From CAWCTD01 sp963798455 (GTDB taxonomy: Bacteria > Acidobacteriota > Terriglobia > Bryobacterales > Bryobacteraceae): a stretch of DNA of 64,000 bases. Under the pieces are notes generated by a model. The model was not told the origin of the DNA. It ran no database searches and saw only the letters and a list, made by a program, of their open reading frames with translations. The stretch lies in the NCBI GenBank assembly GCA_963798455.1, contig CAWCTD010000003.1, positions 868,001 through 932,000 of the forward strand, in the 5' to 3' direction. Position numbers and translations under genes: made by a program. Below, piece after piece: positions 49,027-57,584 of the stretch; the first letter of the stretch is position 1; every line of letters starts with the position of its first letter.

Positions 49027-50076
49027 TTATTGTTTGCCCACCACCAGAATGGAAAACGAACCCGGCACCATCTGGCCGCGGCCTCCGCGCCGTCCGGCCG
49101 GCGGCGGCGTGGGAGACGGAGCGGTCTCGGCGGCGATCAGCAGGATGCGGTCCGTCTTGCTGTCTAGCGTCAGCGTCTTGGCGCTTGGCATGGTCTGAAC
49201 GACCTGCTCCTGAACGAAGCTGGTGGGGCTGTTCTCCTTGATGACACTCAGCGTGCCATTGCCCGCCGAGCTGAACGCCTCCATCGTCTTGGGGTTGAAA
49301 ACGGCGCCGTCGGAGCCGCCGGCAAGCGGCAGACTGGCGATGAACTTGCCGTTGCTGGCGTTGAGAATCACCATCATTCCCGGCGCCGGGGCGCGGCAGG
49401 CCACGAAGAGAATGCGATTCTTGACGTCAAACGCGAGCCCAGCCGGCGTGCTGCCCTTGTCGCCGAGATTGTAATGCGCGGTAACCGTCATGGTTTTCGC
49501 ATCAATGGCCGCGACGTTGGCCTTGTCTTCAATATCGACATAGATATGGCCTTTGCCATCGGTGACCGCCTGTTCCGGCGCTCCGCCAAGATCGATTGTG
49601 CCAACCACAGAGCCGTCTGCAGCGTTGATCACCGTGGCATTAGGCGCGCTGTGGCTCCAAACGTAGACTCGCTGGTTGAATGGGTCGAATAGGATGCCGT
49701 CCGGGTTGCCCTGCACGTCAATGGTCTTAATCGTCGCCAGGGTCTTGGTATCCCACATCACGACTGGTTTGCTGCTGGCGAAGCCGTGATGGGACTTGGG
49801 GTCGACCACGGCTCCATGCCCGCTGGCGTTGGGGATTTCGCCAGCCGGCTCGAGCGTGTCCAGGTTAAAGACCGTGACTCGTCCGCCGGCGCCGCTGCGC
49901 GGAATGTACAGCCGGCGTCCGGCAACGTCCGCGTAGACATAGTCAAAGCCGCCTTCGCCCCCGACTTTGGCGGTCTTCAGCACTTTGTAAGGTCCGGCGG
50001 TTGGCGCCTGCTGAGCCAATCCGATGCAAGCTAGCATAGCAATCACGACCGTAACCAAAAGGCAAAATCGTCGCAT
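49027..50076 (-). CDS. YncE-like exported beta-propeller protein
   Basis: 349 aa with signal peptide (LLVTVVIAMLACIGLAQQ). The mature part is a series of YVTN-type blades: GFDYVYADVAGRRLYIPRSG, VFNLDTLEPAGEIPNASGHG, GILFDPFNQRVYVWSHSAPN, VDIEDKANVAAIDAKTMTVT and GLAFDVKNRILFVACRAPAP. A Pro/Gly/Arg-rich insert (PPPAGRRGGRGQ) precedes the last strand. Such periplasmic propellers bind DNA, PQQ or proteins in some bacteria, but no catalytic site is evident. It converges on the permease gene. Confidence 0.82.
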   Translation of the reverse strand: MRRFCLLVTVVIAMLACIGLAQQAPTAGPYKVLKTAKVGGEGGFDYVYADVAGRRLYIPRSGAGGRVTVFNLDTLEPAGEIPNASGHGAVVDPKSHHGFASSKPVVMWDTKTLATIKTIDVQGNPDGILFDPFNQRVYVWSHSAPNATVINAADGSVVGTIDLGGAPEQAVTDGKGHIYVDIEDKANVAAIDAKTMTVTAHYNLGDKGSTPAGLAFDVKNRILFVACRAPAPGMMVILNASNGKFIASLPLAGGSDGAVFNPKTMEAFSSAGNGTLSVIKENSPTSFVQEQVVQTMPSAKTLTLDSKTDRILLIAAETAPSPTPPPAGRRGGRGQMVPGSFSILVVGKQ

Positions 50077-50142
50077 GGAGTACCCCCTGTGCGATTATCG
50101 TTGAACGTTGATGAATAGACGATTAACTCCGCTAGACTACTG

Positions 50143-51441
50143 TCACCTTGACGCGCGAACCTGAGTAGACGCCCGTTTCGTCAGCACTTCCACGTTCAGG
50201 TACGGCCGCAGCGCCTCGGGGACCAGCACCGAGCCGTCCTTCTGCTGGTAGTTCTCGACGATCGCCACCCAGGTGCGGCCCACCGCCAGGCCGCTGCCGT
50301 TCAGTGTGTGCACGAAGTCCGACTTCCCCTTGGCCGGCTTGGCCCGGATGCCGGCGCGACGCGCCTGAAATGCCTCGAAGTTCGAGCAGGAGGAAATTTC
50401 CTTGTACGAGTTCAGGCCCGGCAGCCAGACCTCGATGTCGTAGGTCTTGGCCGAGGAGAAACCCGTGTCCGCCGTGCACAGCACGACCGTCCGGTACGGC
50501 AAGCCCAGCCGCCGCAGGATGTCCTCGGCGTCCGCGGTCAGCGCCTCCAATTCGGCGTAGCTCTCGTCCGGCCGGGTGAACTTGACCAGTTCCACTTTCT
50601 GGAACTGGTGTTGCCTTATGATGCCTCGCACGTCCTTGCCGTAAGATCCCGCCTCGCTGCGGAAGCACGGCGTGTAGGCGCACAACCGGATCGGAAGGCG
50701 TTCGGCGTCCAGCGTCTCGTCGCGGAACAGGTTGGTCACCGGCACCTCCGCCGTCGGCGCCAGCCAGAAATCGTACCCCTCGCACTTGAACAGGTCCGCG
50801 GCGAACTTGGGCAACTGACCCGTGCCGAACAGGCTGGCCGAGTTAACCAGAAAAGGCGGCAGGACTTCGGTGTATCCGTGCTCGCGGGTGTGTACGTCGA
50901 GCATGAAGTTGATGAGCGCCCGCTCCAGCTTCGCGCCCATGTCCCAGTACACGGCGAACCGCGCCCCCGTGATCTTCGCGGCCCGCTCGAAATCGAGCAG
51001 GCCCAACTCCGGCCCCAGGTCCCAATGGGCCTTTGGTTCGAAATCGAACTGCTTCGGCTGTCCCCAGCGGCGCACCTCGACGTTATCCGCTTCGCTCGAT
51101 CCGGCCGGAACCGATTCGTGCGGCACGTTCGGAATACCCGCCAGCATTTGGCGAAACTGCTCGTCGAGTCCCTTCACCTGTTCATCGAGAACCGCGCTGC
51201 GCTCGCCGATCTCGCGCACCTTCCGTTGCTGCTCGGACGTGTCCACGCCTTGCTTGCGCAGCTTGCTGATCTCGGCGCTCTCCGAATTGCGCTGCGCTTT
51301 GAGCTGTTCGCTCTCGGTCACGGCCGCTCTCCGGCGCCGGTCCAGTTCGCGGAACTCGTCCACATCCAGATGGAATCCCCGCGCCGCCAGACGCGAGGCA
51401 ACGTGATCGAGGTTCGCGCGGAAGAAGGACAAGTCGTGCAT
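50143..51441 (-). CDS. serS: Serine--tRNA ligase
   Basis: 432 aa, ATG at 51441. The N-terminal coiled-coil (about residues 28-100; RELDRRRRAAVTESEQLKAQ through LDEQVKGLDEQFRQML) is the tRNA-binding arm. The class II catalytic core has motif 1 near GFARVYW-like FAVYWDMGAKLE, motif 2 FRSEAGSYGKDVRGIIRQHQ and motif 3 LNGSGLAVGRTWVAIVEN. The serine-site block is EISSCSNFEAFQARRAG. It is the normal length for bacterial SerRS and charges tRNA-Ser in the cytoplasm. It is divergent from the ABC transporter genes, 32 bases away. This is a housekeeping anchor that argues for a chromosomal location. Confidence 0.97.
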   Translation of the reverse strand: MHDLSFFRANLDHVASRLAARGFHLDVDEFRELDRRRRAAVTESEQLKAQRNSESAEISKLRKQGVDTSEQQRKVREIGERSAVLDEQVKGLDEQFRQMLAGIPNVPHESVPAGSSEADNVEVRRWGQPKQFDFEPKAHWDLGPELGLLDFERAAKITGARFAVYWDMGAKLERALINFMLDVHTREHGYTEVLPPFLVNSASLFGTGQLPKFAADLFKCEGYDFWLAPTAEVPVTNLFRDETLDAERLPIRLCAYTPCFRSEAGSYGKDVRGIIRQHQFQKVELVKFTRPDESYAELEALTADAEDILRRLGLPYRTVVLCTADTGFSSAKTYDIEVWLPGLNSYKEISSCSNFEAFQARRAGIRAKPAKGKSDFVHTLNGSGLAVGRTWVAIVENYQQKDGSVLVPEALRPYLNVEVLTKRASTQVRASR

Positions 51442-51473
51442 GATCTGATGCTATCAAGGTAGGATTGCTGGTT

Positions 51474-52391
51474 GTGGCCCTTGCCATTGAAACCGAAGAC
51501 ATCGTCAAGGTGTTCCGCTCCCTGTGGAGGCGCCGTGAAGTCCGCGCCGTGGATGGCGTGTCCCTCAGCGTGGAGCGCGGAACCACCTTTGGCCTGCTGG
51601 GGCCGAACGGAGCGGGAAAGACGACCTTCGTCAAGATGCTGCTCGGGGTCATCCGTCCCACTGGGGGCATGGCGCGGCTATTTGGCTACGACGCGAGGCT
51701 CCCGTCGAGCCGCCGCCCGGCGGGTTACCTTCCCGAGAACCACCGCTTCCCCACCTACCTGACCGGCGCGGGGATGCTCGATTTCTATGCGGCTCTGTCC
51801 GGCATGGAAGGCCGCGAGCGCAAGAAACGCATCCCTGAGTTGCTCGCTCTGGTCGGGATCGAGAAGTGGGGCGACGTGCGCCTCAAGAAATATTCGAAAG
51901 GGATGCTGCAACGTCTTGGTCTGGCACAGGCGCTCATGCACTCTCCCTCGCTCCTGCTGCTCGACGAGCCGTCGGACGGAGTCGATCCCGTCGGACGGCG
52001 GGAGATCCGCGGGGTCCTGCGTTCGCTCGAGGAGAAGGGCGTCACCATCTTCATCAATTCGCACTTACTCATGGAGGTGGAACTGTTCTGCCGGGAGGTG
52101 GCCATCCTGCACCGGGGCAGAGTCGCGCTGGTGGGGAAGGTGAAGGATCTCACCGCCGGAAAGGGCTACCGGCTCTCGGCCGCCGCGGTTCCAGACTTAC
52201 TCGCCGACACACTGCGCCAGCGCGCCGCGGGCTTTACGAACAAAGACGGGCTGTTCGAGTTCCAGTTCGCGAGCCGGGAGGAGATCAACGACGCGGTCGA
52301 TCTGTTGCGCGCCGAACGCTGCCAGATCGAGGAGATCACACGGACCAGCAGCACCTTGGAAGATGTCTTCATGAGGACGGTCCATGCCTAA
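51474..52391 (+). CDS. ABC transporter ATP-binding protein
   Basis: 305 aa from GTG 51474, placed nine bases after AGGTAGGA; TTG 51465 is too close to it. Walker A is GPNGAGKTTFVKMLLG (about 40-55), the signature is YSKGMLQRLGLAQALMH, and Walker B is SLLLLDEPSDGVDPVGRREI, with the H-loop in IFINSHLLMEVELFC. A C-terminal extension (residues about 225-305) is typical of CcmA/DrrA-type exporters. The stop overlaps the permease start by eight bases. With that permease and the following lipoprotein it forms an exporter operon of unknown substrate. Confidence 0.92.
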   Translation: MALAIETEDIVKVFRSLWRRREVRAVDGVSLSVERGTTFGLLGPNGAGKTTFVKMLLGVIRPTGGMARLFGYDARLPSSRRPAGYLPENHRFPTYLTGAGMLDFYAALSGMEGRERKKRIPELLALVGIEKWGDVRLKKYSKGMLQRLGLAQALMHSPSLLLLDEPSDGVDPVGRREIRGVLRSLEEKGVTIFINSHLLMEVELFCREVAILHRGRVALVGKVKDLTAGKGYRLSAAAVPDLLADTLRQRAAGFTNKDGLFEFQFASREEINDAVDLLRAERCQIEEITRTSSTLEDVFMRTVHA

Positions 52392-53223
52392 GCGAAGCGC
52401 CATGGTGACCGTCGCCCTGGTGATCGACACCTTCCGCGAAGCCTTCGCGCGTTTGATCTTCTGGGGCTTTTATGGCCTCTCCACGTTGATGATCCTCTTC
52501 TTCCTGTTCATCATGAAGATCGACATCGTGGAGGGCGCCAAGGCCACCATCTCACTGTTCGGACAGACGGCGGGAAGATCGGCGGACTTGGCCGATATCA
52601 TCCGCACGTTCCAGGGCGGCATAGCCGCTTTCCTCTACACCTGGGGCATGGCTCTGGCGGTCTTCGCTTCGGCGGGCCTGATCCCCACGGTGCTCGAGGC
52701 GGGCCGCATCGAGCTTCTGCTCTCGAAACCCGTCACGCGCCATCACATTCTGCTCGGCAGGTACGTTGGCTCCGTGCTGGTGGTGGCGTTGAACATCGCC
52801 TACCTGGTCCTCGGCGTCTGGCTCATCCTCGGCTGGAAAAGCGGCGTCTGGAATGCGAGCTTCCTGTGGGCCATCCCGGCCGCTGTGTTCGTCTTCGCCG
52901 TCCTGCTCACGGTCATCACGCTCGTCGGGGTGTTGTTCGAAAGTGCCGCGCTGGCGGTGATGGTGACCTTTGGGATGATGCTGATGAGCCCCGTCCTCGC
53001 GCAAACCGAGCTGATGGAGAGGCTGTTGTCGTCCCAGTGGACCAGGAATCTGTGGAAGGGGCTCTACTATGCCTCCCCCAAGGTCTACGACCTGGGACGG
53101 ATGACGCTCGATATTGTGCGGGGCAGGCAGTTCGAAGGATGGATGGCGGTCTGGAGCTCCGCGCTGTTCGCCACCGCGGTGCTCGGCGTGGCGCTTTACG
53201 TTTTCTCCAGGAGGGACTACTGA
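52384..53223 (+). CDS. ABC-2-type transporter permease
   Basis: 279 aa with about six hydrophobic helices: FWGFYGLSTLMILFFLFIMK, AFLYTWGMALAVFASAGLIP, SVLVVALNIAYLVLGVWLIL, AVFVFAVLLTVITLVGVLFE and LFATAVLGVALYVFSRRDY at the end. EAGRIELLLSKPVTRHHILL is the conserved cytoplasmic block typical of ABC-2 permeases that pair with CcmA/DrrA-type ATPases. It overlaps the ATPase gene by eight bases and the following gene by one to three bases (TGATG), so all three are coupled. Confidence 0.9.
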   Translation: MPKRSAMVTVALVIDTFREAFARLIFWGFYGLSTLMILFFLFIMKIDIVEGAKATISLFGQTAGRSADLADIIRTFQGGIAAFLYTWGMALAVFASAGLIPTVLEAGRIELLLSKPVTRHHILLGRYVGSVLVVALNIAYLVLGVWLILGWKSGVWNASFLWAIPAAVFVFAVLLTVITLVGVLFESAALAVMVTFGMMLMSPVLAQTELMERLLSSQWTRNLWKGLYYASPKVYDLGRMTLDIVRGRQFEGWMAVWSSALFATAVLGVALYVFSRRDY

Positions 53224-53987
53224 TGCGGGCTGCGCTTCTGGTTTTGATCTGTCTAGCACTGGCCGCGGCGGGGTGCGGGCCGCGCACGGCCACCTCCGTG
53301 GAGGTCGACCCGGCTCTCGCCCGGCTGGTTCCTTCCGACACGACCGCGCTCTTGGATGTGAAACTCGATGCGCTGCGAGCCACTGCGCTATACAAAAAGT
53401 ACATCGCCAGCCGGTTGGCCTCCTTCCACGCGAGCGATGACGCCTCCGAGGTGCTGGCCGTTTCCAATGGCAAAGACATGTTGGTTTTCACGAAAGAGAA
53501 ATCCGGCATTTTCCAGTTCGACCGCCAAGGCAAGAAGAGCAGCCCCAGCGCCCGTTCCGGCGGAGTGCCTCCGGCGCTGAAAGAGAAGATGCGCTCGATC
53601 CCGCCCCGGAACCAGATCTGGGGCGTAGGGCTCGGCTCCTCCCTGCTGGCGCTTGACGCCATCCCCGAGCAAGGCAACCTGGCCAACCTGCGAAACGTGT
53701 TCAAGGCGCTCGAAAGCTGGACGGCGGCGGCGGATCTCAGCTCCGGCCTGAAGGTGGAGGCCAGTGCCGTCTATCGCACCGAACAGGACGCCAAACAGAT
53801 TCACGACGCGCTACGCGGCCTGGTTGGCCTGGCGCGCCTCAGCACGCCCAGCGATGCGCCGGAACTGCTGCGGCTGTACGACGGGATACAGATCTCGCTG
53901 GAGAAGAATTCCGTGCGGGTTTCGGCGGACATCGCCGCCGATCTTCTGGACAAGTCCCTGGATCGGATGAGCCGCGGTCAGCGGTAG
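53223..53987 (+). CDS. Exported lipoprotein of unknown function
   Basis: 254 aa from ATG 53223 (overlap with the previous TGA); a longer upstream frame inside the permease is rejected. A lipobox LALAAAGC (Cys near 18) indicates lipid attachment. The mature protein has VPSDTTALLDVKLDALRATA, then EVLAVSNGKDMLVFTKEKSG, then LRNVFKALESWTAAADLSSG and repeats of RGLVGLARL-type helices. The pattern recalls DUF3352/ADS-type exported proteins that share two similar halves, but the match is not secure. Coupled to the ABC exporter genes, it may act with them at the periplasmic side. It ends with a 10-base convergent overlap with ferredoxin. Confidence 0.75.
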   Translation: MRAALLVLICLALAAAGCGPRTATSVEVDPALARLVPSDTTALLDVKLDALRATALYKKYIASRLASFHASDDASEVLAVSNGKDMLVFTKEKSGIFQFDRQGKKSSPSARSGGVPPALKEKMRSIPPRNQIWGVGLGSSLLALDAIPEQGNLANLRNVFKALESWTAAADLSSGLKVEASAVYRTEQDAKQIHDALRGLVGLARLSTPSDAPELLRLYDGIQISLEKNSVRVSADIAADLLDKSLDRMSRGQR

Positions 53988-54313
53988 TTCCGGTTCCAGT
54001 CCGGAATCTCGACCACGACGTCACCCTTGACGACGGCTTGGCAGCTCAGGCGGGAATGCAATGTCAGCGCCGCCGCCAGGTCCAGCATGTCCGCTTCGCG
54101 ATCTTCCATCGGCGAGAGATTGGCCTCGCCTTCCTTGACGATGACGTGACAGGTGGTGCAGCCGCAGTTGCCGCCGCAGGCGTGCTCCAGATCCACGCCG
54201 AAGTTCAGCGCCACGTCCAGCAGCGAGCCGGGCTTGCCGTCACCGGAGTAGGGGAGCTTTTCGGGATCGAATTCGACCGTGAGCTTCGCCGGCAGAAAGG
54301 TCACCTTCGGCAC
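53978..54313 (-). CDS. [2Fe-2S] ferredoxin (adrenodoxin/ISC type)
   Basis: 111 aa. The cluster motif is EHACGGNCGCTTCHVIVKEG (C-x5-C-x2-C) with a fourth Cys in RLSCQAVVKGDVVVEIP. EADMLDLAAALTLHSRLSCQ fits the ISC-ferredoxin type rather than plant-type. It carries electrons in the cytoplasm, for example to Fe-S assembly enzymes or monooxygenases. It is five bases from the STAS gene upstream and overlaps the lipoprotein gene end convergently. Confidence 0.92.
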   Translation of the reverse strand: MPKVTFLPAKLTVEFDPEKLPYSGDGKPGSLLDVALNFGVDLEHACGGNCGCTTCHVIVKEGEANLSPMEDREADMLDLAAALTLHSRLSCQAVVKGDVVVEIPDWNRNYR

Positions 54314-54318
54314 GGCGC

Positions 54319-54666
54319 CTAGCTCAGACCCTGAATGGCGGACTCGACGTTGGGGAAGAACTTGAAGACCGTGTCGAGCCGCGTGACATGGAATGCGTCA
54401 CGAACCTGGCCGGTGGCGGCGGCCATCCGGAAGCTGCCGCCTGCTTGCCGCACCTTGTTGAGACCCGCGATGAACCGGCCGATCCCGGTGCTGTCGATGT
54501 GGGTGACCTTGGCCAGGTCGAAAACGAAATGCCGCCCGCCTTCCGAGAGCGCCCGCTCCACGAGCGTCTCGATTTGGGCGCTCTCGTCGCCCAGCATCAC
54601 GCGCCCGGCTAGCGTCACGACCACCACGCCGCGCCTGATCTCCTTCTGCCCGATTTCCAGCGACAT
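54319..54666 (-). CDS. STAS-domain anti-sigma factor antagonist
   Basis: 115 aa, a single STAS domain: VVVTLAGRVMLGDESAQIET, then HFVFDLAKVTHIDSTGIGRF with the phosphorylatable Ser in DSTG, then IAGLNKVRQAGGSFRMAAAT. The length and motif match SpoIIAA/RsbV-type antagonists. It would be phosphorylated by an anti-sigma kinase and dephosphorylated by a PP2C phosphatase, but neither is present in the window. It is 16 bases from the reductase gene on the same strand. Confidence 0.88.
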   Translation of the reverse strand: MSLEIGQKEIRRGVVVVTLAGRVMLGDESAQIETLVERALSEGGRHFVFDLAKVTHIDSTGIGRFIAGLNKVRQAGGSFRMAAATGQVRDAFHVTRLDTVFKFFPNVESAIQGLS

Positions 54667-54682
54667 CAGCGAGAGCCTCCCG

Positions 54683-55579
54683 TCAGTTGGGTTTCTTCAC
54701 TTCCACCTGAGCTATTTGCTCCAGGTACTGCACAATCGCGCTATGGTCCAAGTCGCCCTTGCCGTCGTTCATGAGCGCCACCAGCATCTGCTGCACCAAG
54801 GTGGTGATGGGCAGAGGGACCTTCAGCGACTCGGCGGCCAGCAGAGCGTTCCGCAGGTCTTTCTGGTGCAGCCGGATGCGGAAGCCGGGTTTGAAATTGC
54901 GCGACACGACCATCGGCGCCTTGAAGTTGAGCACGGCGCTGCCCGCCAGGCCGCCTTTGACCGCCTCGAACACGACCTCCGGATCGAGCCCCGCCTTGGT
55001 AGCCAGCACCAGGGCCTCTCCCATGGCCGCGATGTTGGAGGCGACCATGATCTGGTTGGCGAGCTTGGTCACGTTGCCCGCGCCCACGGGCCCGGTGAGC
55101 GTCACGTAGGACCCCATGGCCTCCAGGATCGGCAAAGCCTTCTCGAAGACCTCCTTCTTCCCGCCGACCATGATGGCCAGCGTCCCATGCACGGCCTTGG
55201 GCTCCCCGCCGCTCACCGGAGCATCCAGGAAGTCCACTCCCTGCGCCTCGCACGCGGCCCCGACCTTCTGGGAAACGATCGGGCTGATCGAACTCATGTC
55301 GATCAGAAGCGAGCCGCTCCTGGCTCCCTCCAGCACGCCGCCCGGTCCGAGGACCGCCTGCTCGACCTCCGGCCCGTCCGGCAGCATGGTGATGATGGTG
55401 TCTGTCCGAGACGCCACGTCTTTGGCCGAGGCGCCGCGTTCCGCGCCGGCTTCCACCAGTTCCTCCACCGACGCCGCCCCCAGGCTGTAGACCACCAGCT
55501 TGTGCCCCGCCTTCAGCAGGTTCTTCGACATGGGCTTGCCCATGATGCCGAGACCGATGAAACCAATGGTACAGGACAC
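54683..55579 (-). CDS. Beta-hydroxyacid dehydrogenase (tartronate semialdehyde reductase-like)
   Basis: 298 aa. The NAD(P) motif is IGFIGLGIMGKPMSKNLLKA, the substrate-binding block is FLDAPVSGGEPKAVHGTLAI, and the catalytic Lys is in GAGNVTKLANQIMVASNIAA. The C-terminus (GLDPEVVFEAVKGG) is of the same family. Members include tartronate semialdehyde reductase, 3-hydroxyisobutyrate dehydrogenase and related enzymes; the exact substrate is open. The GlxR/GarR activity would fit with the sugar-acid genes in this window. The downstream product is glycerate. It lies three bases from the methyltransferase gene. Confidence 0.88.
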   Translation of the reverse strand: MSCTIGFIGLGIMGKPMSKNLLKAGHKLVVYSLGAASVEELVEAGAERGASAKDVASRTDTIITMLPDGPEVEQAVLGPGGVLEGARSGSLLIDMSSISPIVSQKVGAACEAQGVDFLDAPVSGGEPKAVHGTLAIMVGGKKEVFEKALPILEAMGSYVTLTGPVGAGNVTKLANQIMVASNIAAMGEALVLATKAGLDPEVVFEAVKGGLAGSAVLNFKAPMVVSRNFKPGFRIRLHQKDLRNALLAAESLKVPLPITTLVQQMLVALMNDGKGDLDHSAIVQYLEQIAQVEVKKPN

Positions 55580-55582
55580 CTG

Positions 55583-56329
55583 TCAAATCCCCTTTTGTTT
55601 ATTATGGGCTAAAGCGACCAGCAACAAATTCTCCCCGAACAACATCGCCCGGGTGAACAGAGTCCGGCGAATAGTGCGGTTGCGCGCGCGCTGAGCCACG
55701 TCCTTCTCCTTGCGAAATGCCAGCATCGTATAAAGATACATCCAGGGAACGAACACGACGTAAGGCCAGCTCACGGGCTTGCTGTGAGTAGCTGCGATCC
55801 TGGACAAAGAGAAGCCCGATGTGTGCAGAGCGTACCGCCAGTCGGCAAAGGTGGCCAATCCAATATGATGCAGCGGGTGGTGCCGGGATTCATTGAGGGG
55901 GCGCGAGTCCCGGTGGTAGAAGCCACTGCCGAAGAACCGCACGCGGGAACGCAGGGCCACGATATTCGGGCTCGTCAGAACCAGCGTGCCGCCGGGACGA
56001 AGAACGCGGTGCGCCTCCCGGAGAAAGAGAAAACGGTTTTCCAGGTGCTCGATGCCCTCGATGGAGAAGACGGCGTCGAAGCTGTTGTCGCGCCAGGGCA
56101 GCGGTTGGTTCAGATCGGCCAAAGTAAAACGCTCGCCGAGAAGCGGCCGCGCCGGACCTGCCACGTCGGCGCTATGCACATCGAATCCGGCCCGTGACAG
56201 AGCGAGCGTCAGGGCTCCCTCGCCGCACGGCGCGTCGAGCACCCTTGCTCCGCCCGGGAGCCCCAGATCCGGAATGCATCGTAGGACCGACTTCTGGATG
56301 ATGGAGAGCGTCGGCGCTTGCGGGCTCAC
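55583..56329 (-). CDS. Class I SAM-dependent methyltransferase
   Basis: 248 aa. Motif I is RVLDAPCGEGALTLALSRAG, followed by FDVHSADVAGPARPL and LPWRDNSFDAVFSIEGIEHL, typical of type-11 methyltransferases. EAHRVLRPGGTLVLTSPNI follows. A C-terminal region contains an aromatic-rich stretch (WPYVVFVPWMYLYTMLAF) that may associate with membrane, and an Arg-rich end. The target is unknown. Next to a glycosyltransferase (divergent), it may modify a surface glycan or lipid. Confidence 0.83.
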   Translation of the reverse strand: MSPQAPTLSIIQKSVLRCIPDLGLPGGARVLDAPCGEGALTLALSRAGFDVHSADVAGPARPLLGERFTLADLNQPLPWRDNSFDAVFSIEGIEHLENRFLFLREAHRVLRPGGTLVLTSPNIVALRSRVRFFGSGFYHRDSRPLNESRHHPLHHIGLATFADWRYALHTSGFSLSRIAATHSKPVSWPYVVFVPWMYLYTMLAFRKEKDVAQRARNRTIRRTLFTRAMLFGENLLLVALAHNKQKGI

Positions 56330-56391
56330 AGAGCTGACCTATGGTACTTTCCATAGACTATCATCAAAGCTGCTGCCGGCAGGGCTTCCGA

Positions 56392-57486
56392 ATGGCCACA
56401 ATTGCGCTCGATGCCAGCTACATCTTCGACACAAACCCCACCGGAATCGCCATTTACTCCCGGAGGCTGATCGAGTCGCTGGCCGAACTGGCAAGCCCGC
56501 ATCGCTTCCAGATCTGCTACCGGCTGTCGCGCATCGGCAAGCGGCGCGAGTTCCTGCGCCCCCGGGATCCGAGGTTTTCGGTTCACCTGTTCCAGAGGCC
56601 GCTGACCTTCTGGCAGCCGTGGCAAGCGGAGATATTTCACAGCCTGGCACAGCGCCCGCCAGCGTTCCGTTTCAGGCACGAGGTCGTCACCATCCACGAC
56701 GTTTTTCCCATCACGGGCCCCGATTACTCTACGCCCGAGTTCCAGCGCAAGTTCTCGCGGCTGCTGCATGAAGCGCTGGCGCGCGCGGAGCGCGTCCTGG
56801 TTCTGTCGGAGTATACGGCCGGCCAGGTGATGAAGCACTGCGGGGTGGAGAGAGAGCGGATCCGGGTCGTGCCCGGCGGCGTCGATGCTCCTGCCGGGAA
56901 GCTGGCGCCGGAGACGCGCCTGCGCGAGCGCGAACGCCTGGTGGGAGAGGGGAACGAGATGCTGCTGAGCGTGGGCGTGCTTGACAACCGCAAGAACGTG
57001 GTCAACTCGCTGCGGGCGCTCGAACTCCTTCCCGAGCGCTATCGCCTGGTGCTGGCCGGCGGCGACGGCTATGGAAGCGAGGCGGTGCACGAGTTCGTCC
57101 GGAAGGAGCGGCTCGGGTCCCGTGTCCAGTGGCTGGGATATGTGCCGAGGAGCACACTCACGACGCTGTTCCAGGCCGCCAGCGCGCTGCTCTATCCATC
57201 CCTCGAAGAGGGATTCGGCTTTCCCATGCTCGAAGCCATGGCGCATGGCCTGCCCGTGGTGACCTCCCGGACATCCGCGCTTCCGGAGGTCGGCGGGGAC
57301 GCCGCGCTGTACGCCGACCCGCACGACCCGAGTGACATCGCTCGAAAGCTCCAGAGTGCGGTGGAGGACACCGGCCTTCGCCAAGGGTTGATCGAGAAAG
57401 GATTGACGCGCGCCAGCCAGTTCACCTGGAAACGCACGGCGGAAGCGGCACTAAAGGTCTACGGCGAACTGCTCGCCAGTCACTGA
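56392..57486 (+). CDS. GT4-family glycosyltransferase
   Basis: 364 aa from ATG 56392; the frame opens 51 bases earlier but that region overlaps the promoter side of the divergent gene. The N-terminal domain starts TIALDASYIFDTNPTGIAIY. The C-terminal GT-B domain has LLSVGVLDNRKNVVNSLRAL and the nucleotide-sugar motif EEGFGFPMLEAMAHGLPVVT (E-x7-E), followed by SALPEVGGDAALYADPHD. It transfers a sugar from a nucleotide donor to a glycan or lipid. It is divergent from the methyltransferase gene. Confidence 0.9.
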   Translation: MATIALDASYIFDTNPTGIAIYSRRLIESLAELASPHRFQICYRLSRIGKRREFLRPRDPRFSVHLFQRPLTFWQPWQAEIFHSLAQRPPAFRFRHEVVTIHDVFPITGPDYSTPEFQRKFSRLLHEALARAERVLVLSEYTAGQVMKHCGVERERIRVVPGGVDAPAGKLAPETRLRERERLVGEGNEMLLSVGVLDNRKNVVNSLRALELLPERYRLVLAGGDGYGSEAVHEFVRKERLGSRVQWLGYVPRSTLTTLFQAASALLYPSLEEGFGFPMLEAMAHGLPVVTSRTSALPEVGGDAALYADPHDPSDIARKLQSAVEDTGLRQGLIEKGLTRASQFTWKRTAEAALKVYGELLASH

Positions 57487-57584
57487 GCAGCGCGCCGGTT
57501 CCGGCCCCCTGGCCACACCTTACCGCCGACCAGCAATCCGCAGCCCGAATAGAGCCGCGGATCGCGGTTGCGGCAGGAGCAATC